Source: WHUA01 sp964585785 | GTDB lineage: Bacteria > Pseudomonadota > Alphaproteobacteria > UBA8366 | Assembly: GCA_964585785.1 (NCBI GenBank) | Contig: CAZPFL010000262.1 | Span: 1-5,397, forward strand | Direction of reading: 5' to 3' | DNA: 5,397 nt | Shown here: positions 4,570 to 5,397 of the stretch, piece by piece | Numbering within the stretch: position 1 is the stretch's first letter | Layout: each line of letters begins with the position of its first letter | The notes under the pieces: generated by a model | Told to the model about the DNA's origin: nothing | Database searches by the model: none | The model's input: the letters and a program-made list of their open reading frames with translations, nothing else | Made by a program: the position numbers and the translations under genes

Positions 4570-4660
4570 GGGTCGTCCGGCCAGCGATCATATAATCGAT
4601 TGAAAGAATGATATTATTTTAGGCGTGACAGCCCATTAACGCACCCGTGGGCGCGGTTGG

Positions 4661-4843
4661 CTATTTCTTGAAGAAGGATTCGGCCGCCGCCTTATGGCTC
4701 TGCTTGGCGGCGATCGCGCCCCGGGCGCGCTCGATCTCGGCCTCGAGCGTGGCGATATAGTCGTTCAGCGCCTCGATCGACATCACGTCGAGGTCCTTGG
4801 GCTTCTGCCGCTTGGTCCGCGGCTCCAGGTCCTGCTCGTCCAT
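4661..4843 (-). CDS. DUF1192 family small coiled-coil protein
   Basis: The 60-residue protein matches the short alphaproteobacterial DUF1192 family, whose function is unknown. It has a charged N-terminus with DLEPRTKRQKPKDLD (5-19), the family core MSIEALNDYIATLEAEIERAR (21-41; key part SIEALNDYIATLEAEI) predicted to be a coiled coil, then AIAAKQSHKAAAESFF (43-58). It is strongly charged, with no signal peptide or membrane segment. ATG 4843 is chosen because the typical family start is M-D-E-x-D-L-E-P-R; GGAGG lies 11 nt upstream, a little far. An in-frame ATG at 4873 would add ten residues (MQAVTEDGTV) and cannot be excluded. It is divergent from the quinone oxidoreductase gene, a pairing I recall as frequent in this class. 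Confidence 0.85.
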   Translation of the reverse strand: MDEQDLEPRTKRQKPKDLDVMSIEALNDYIATLEAEIERARGAIAAKQSHKAAAESFFKK

Positions 4844-4939
4844 GACCGTCCCGTCCTCCGTCACGGCTTGCATGTCCGCGGCCAACTCGCTAGACCTGCA
4901 AGGCCATTCAAACAATACGACAATCCGGGGATTCGCGCC
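4844..4939. promoter_or_regulatory. Divergent promoter region between DUF1192 and quinone oxidoreductase genes
   Basis: The 96-nt gap must carry control signals for both genes. I see only weak candidates, such as TTGCAT (4868-4873) with TAGACC (4891-4896) 17 nt later on the plus strand, and TTGTTT (4915-4910) on the minus strand with a poor -10. No operator or hairpin stands out. Confidence 0.3.
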
Positions 4940-5397
4940 ATGACCGTGCCGCAGACAATGACCGTAATCGAGGTGCCGCAGGCCGGCGGGCCGGAGGCGA
5001 TGACGCTCGGAACCCGGCCGGTGCCCAAGCCCGCGCCCGGCGAGGTCCTGATCGAGGTCGCGGCCGCGGGCGTCAACCGGCCGGACATCGTGCAGCGCGC
5101 GGGCCACTATCCGCCGCCGCCCGGCGCCACCGACCTGCTGGGGCTCGAGGTATCGGGCAAGATCGTGGCGGTCGGCGACGGCGTCACGGCCTGGGCCGCG
5201 GGCGACGCGGTATGCGCGCTCACCCCCGGCGGCGGCTACGCCGAATACTGCGTCACGCCGGCCGCCCATTGCCTGCCGATCCCGGCCGGCTTCGACATGG
5301 TCGCCGCGGGGGCCTTGCCGGAGACCTGCTTCACCGTCTGGCACAATGTCTTCCAGCGCGGCCACCTCAAGGCGGGCGAGACCTTCCTGGTCCATGG
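4940..5397 (+). CDS. NAD(P)H:quinone oxidoreductase, PIG3/QOR-type MDR family (N-terminal part)
   Basis: The gene runs off the window: 152 codons are present with no stop. The product is a zinc-independent medium-chain dehydrogenase/reductase that reduces quinones with NADPH. The groES-like catalytic domain is clear: GGPEAMTLGTRPVPKPAPGEV (16-36; key part RPVPKPAPGEVLIEV), AAAGVNRPDIVQRAGHYPPPP (40-60; key part GVNRPDIVQRAG), LGLEVSGKIVAVGDGV, then GGGYAEYC and LPETCFTVWHNVFQRGHL. The visible end ETFLVHG is where the family continues with the GTSGIG nucleotide-binding loop, so the Rossmann domain lies beyond the edge. The structural-zinc cysteine cluster of alcohol dehydrogenases is absent, as expected for this group. 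The start ATG 4940 has a weak GGGGA about 9 nt upstream; an in-frame ATG six codons later is possible. Divergent from DUF1192. Confidence 0.93.
   Translation, partial: MTVPQTMTVIEVPQAGGPEAMTLGTRPVPKPAPGEVLIEVAAAGVNRPDIVQRAGHYPPPPGATDLLGLEVSGKIVAVGDGVTAWAAGDAVCALTPGGGYAEYCVTPAAHCLPIPAGFDMVAAGALPETCFTVWHNVFQRGHLKAGETFLVH

Larger units (their letters stand above)
4430..4590 (-). ncRNA. Candidate small RNA (or long DUF1192 3' UTR) with exposed CCUCCC
   Basis: The minus-strand transcript ending at the terminator would contain, from 5' to 3', a GCAC/GTGC hairpin, a perfect 7-bp hairpin (GTGGATC, CTCTCG-like loop, GATCCAC; 4502-4484), a single-stranded stretch with ACCTCCCTGTC (about 4475-4465), then the terminator hairpin and eight U. 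Exposed CCUCC motifs able to pair with Shine-Dalgarno sequences are common in alphaproteobacterial small RNAs. The 5' end is uncertain: an AT-rich TATATGAT (4594-4587) could be a -10 box but no good -35 is present. The alternative is a processed 3' UTR of the DUF1192 mRNA. No known RNA family is recognised. Confidence 0.4.
4355..4660. other. Structured intergenic region without a protein gene
   Basis: About 300 nt lie between the thioesterase and DUF1192 genes, both on the minus strand. The part 4587-4620 is strikingly AT-rich against the GC-rich surroundings and contains TATAAT (plus strand, 4591-4596) and TATATGAT (minus strand). The part 4430-4530 is rich in inverted repeats: the terminator stem, GTGGATC/GATCCAC (4484-4502) and GCAC-AAGT-GTGC (4519-4530). 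A minus-strand open frame across it gives a low-complexity peptide that runs into the terminator and is not credible as a protein. Confidence 0.6.

Noticed and set aside
4591..4596. Perfect plus-strand TATAAT
   Set aside because: No -35 at 16-18 nt, and the nearest plus-strand gene begins about 340 nt away across an antisense gene; kept only as part of the AT-rich patch.
4844..5395. Upstream extension of the DUF1192 frame to a 244-residue minus-strand protein
   Set aside because: It is antisense to the quinone oxidoreductase and DUF1192 proteins are about 60 residues.
1..5397. CRISPR arrays, insertion sequences, tRNA or rRNA genes, toxin-antitoxin pairs
   Set aside because: Looked for by eye on both strands; no repeat-spacer pattern, transposase motif, cloverleaf or rRNA-like sequence was found.

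Overview
The window looks like a chromosomal segment of an alphaproteobacterium, possibly Rhodospirillales-like. The base composition is GC-rich with strong G/C third-position bias. Lineage markers are a cysteine-free ribosomal protein L31, DUF1465/RcdA and DUF1192 genes, and a ROSE-type RNA thermometer in front of a small heat-shock gene. I see no transposase, integrase, CRISPR array, tRNA or rRNA.

Layout: (1) 1-218 is a leader that opens with a perfect 16-bp tandem duplication and has a possible promoter. (2) 219-2231 is a probable two-gene plus-strand operon: a TauD/TfdA-type Fe(II)/2-oxoglutarate dioxygenase, then a luciferase-like flavin monooxygenase. (3) 2252-2602 is a compact rpmE unit with a good sigma-70 promoter and a hairpin terminator. 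(4) 2625-3023 is a minus-strand DUF1465/RcdA gene converging on rpmE. (5) 3024-3369 is a divergent regulatory region with a sigma-32-like promoter, a roughly 100-nt ROSE thermometer and a 10-codon upstream ORF inside it. (6) 3370-3831 is the hsp20 gene with a strong terminator. (7) 3905-4339 is a minus-strand hotdog acyl-CoA thioesterase. (8) 4340-4660 is a structured, partly AT-rich intergenic region with a strong minus-strand terminator and a candidate small RNA or long 3' UTR. (9) 4661-4843 is a minus-strand DUF1192 gene. (10) 4940 to the window end is a divergent, truncated PIG3-type NAD(P)H:quinone oxidoreductase gene.

Functionally, the oxygenase pair looks like an accessory catabolic unit acting on an unknown small organic molecule. 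The remainder is housekeeping and stress functions: ribosome, protease adaptor, chaperone, CoA-ester hydrolysis and quinone/NADPH redox. The most interesting part is the hsp20 leader. A well-placed Shine-Dalgarno and ATG drive a ten-codon ORF that ends in the loop of the hairpin hiding the hsp20 ribosome-binding site, so translation of the short ORF could interfere with or assist the thermometer. The second is the 4430-4600 region, whose minus-strand transcript would carry an exposed CCUCCC between two hairpins, the second followed by eight U, which is the architecture of many alphaproteobacterial small RNAs.
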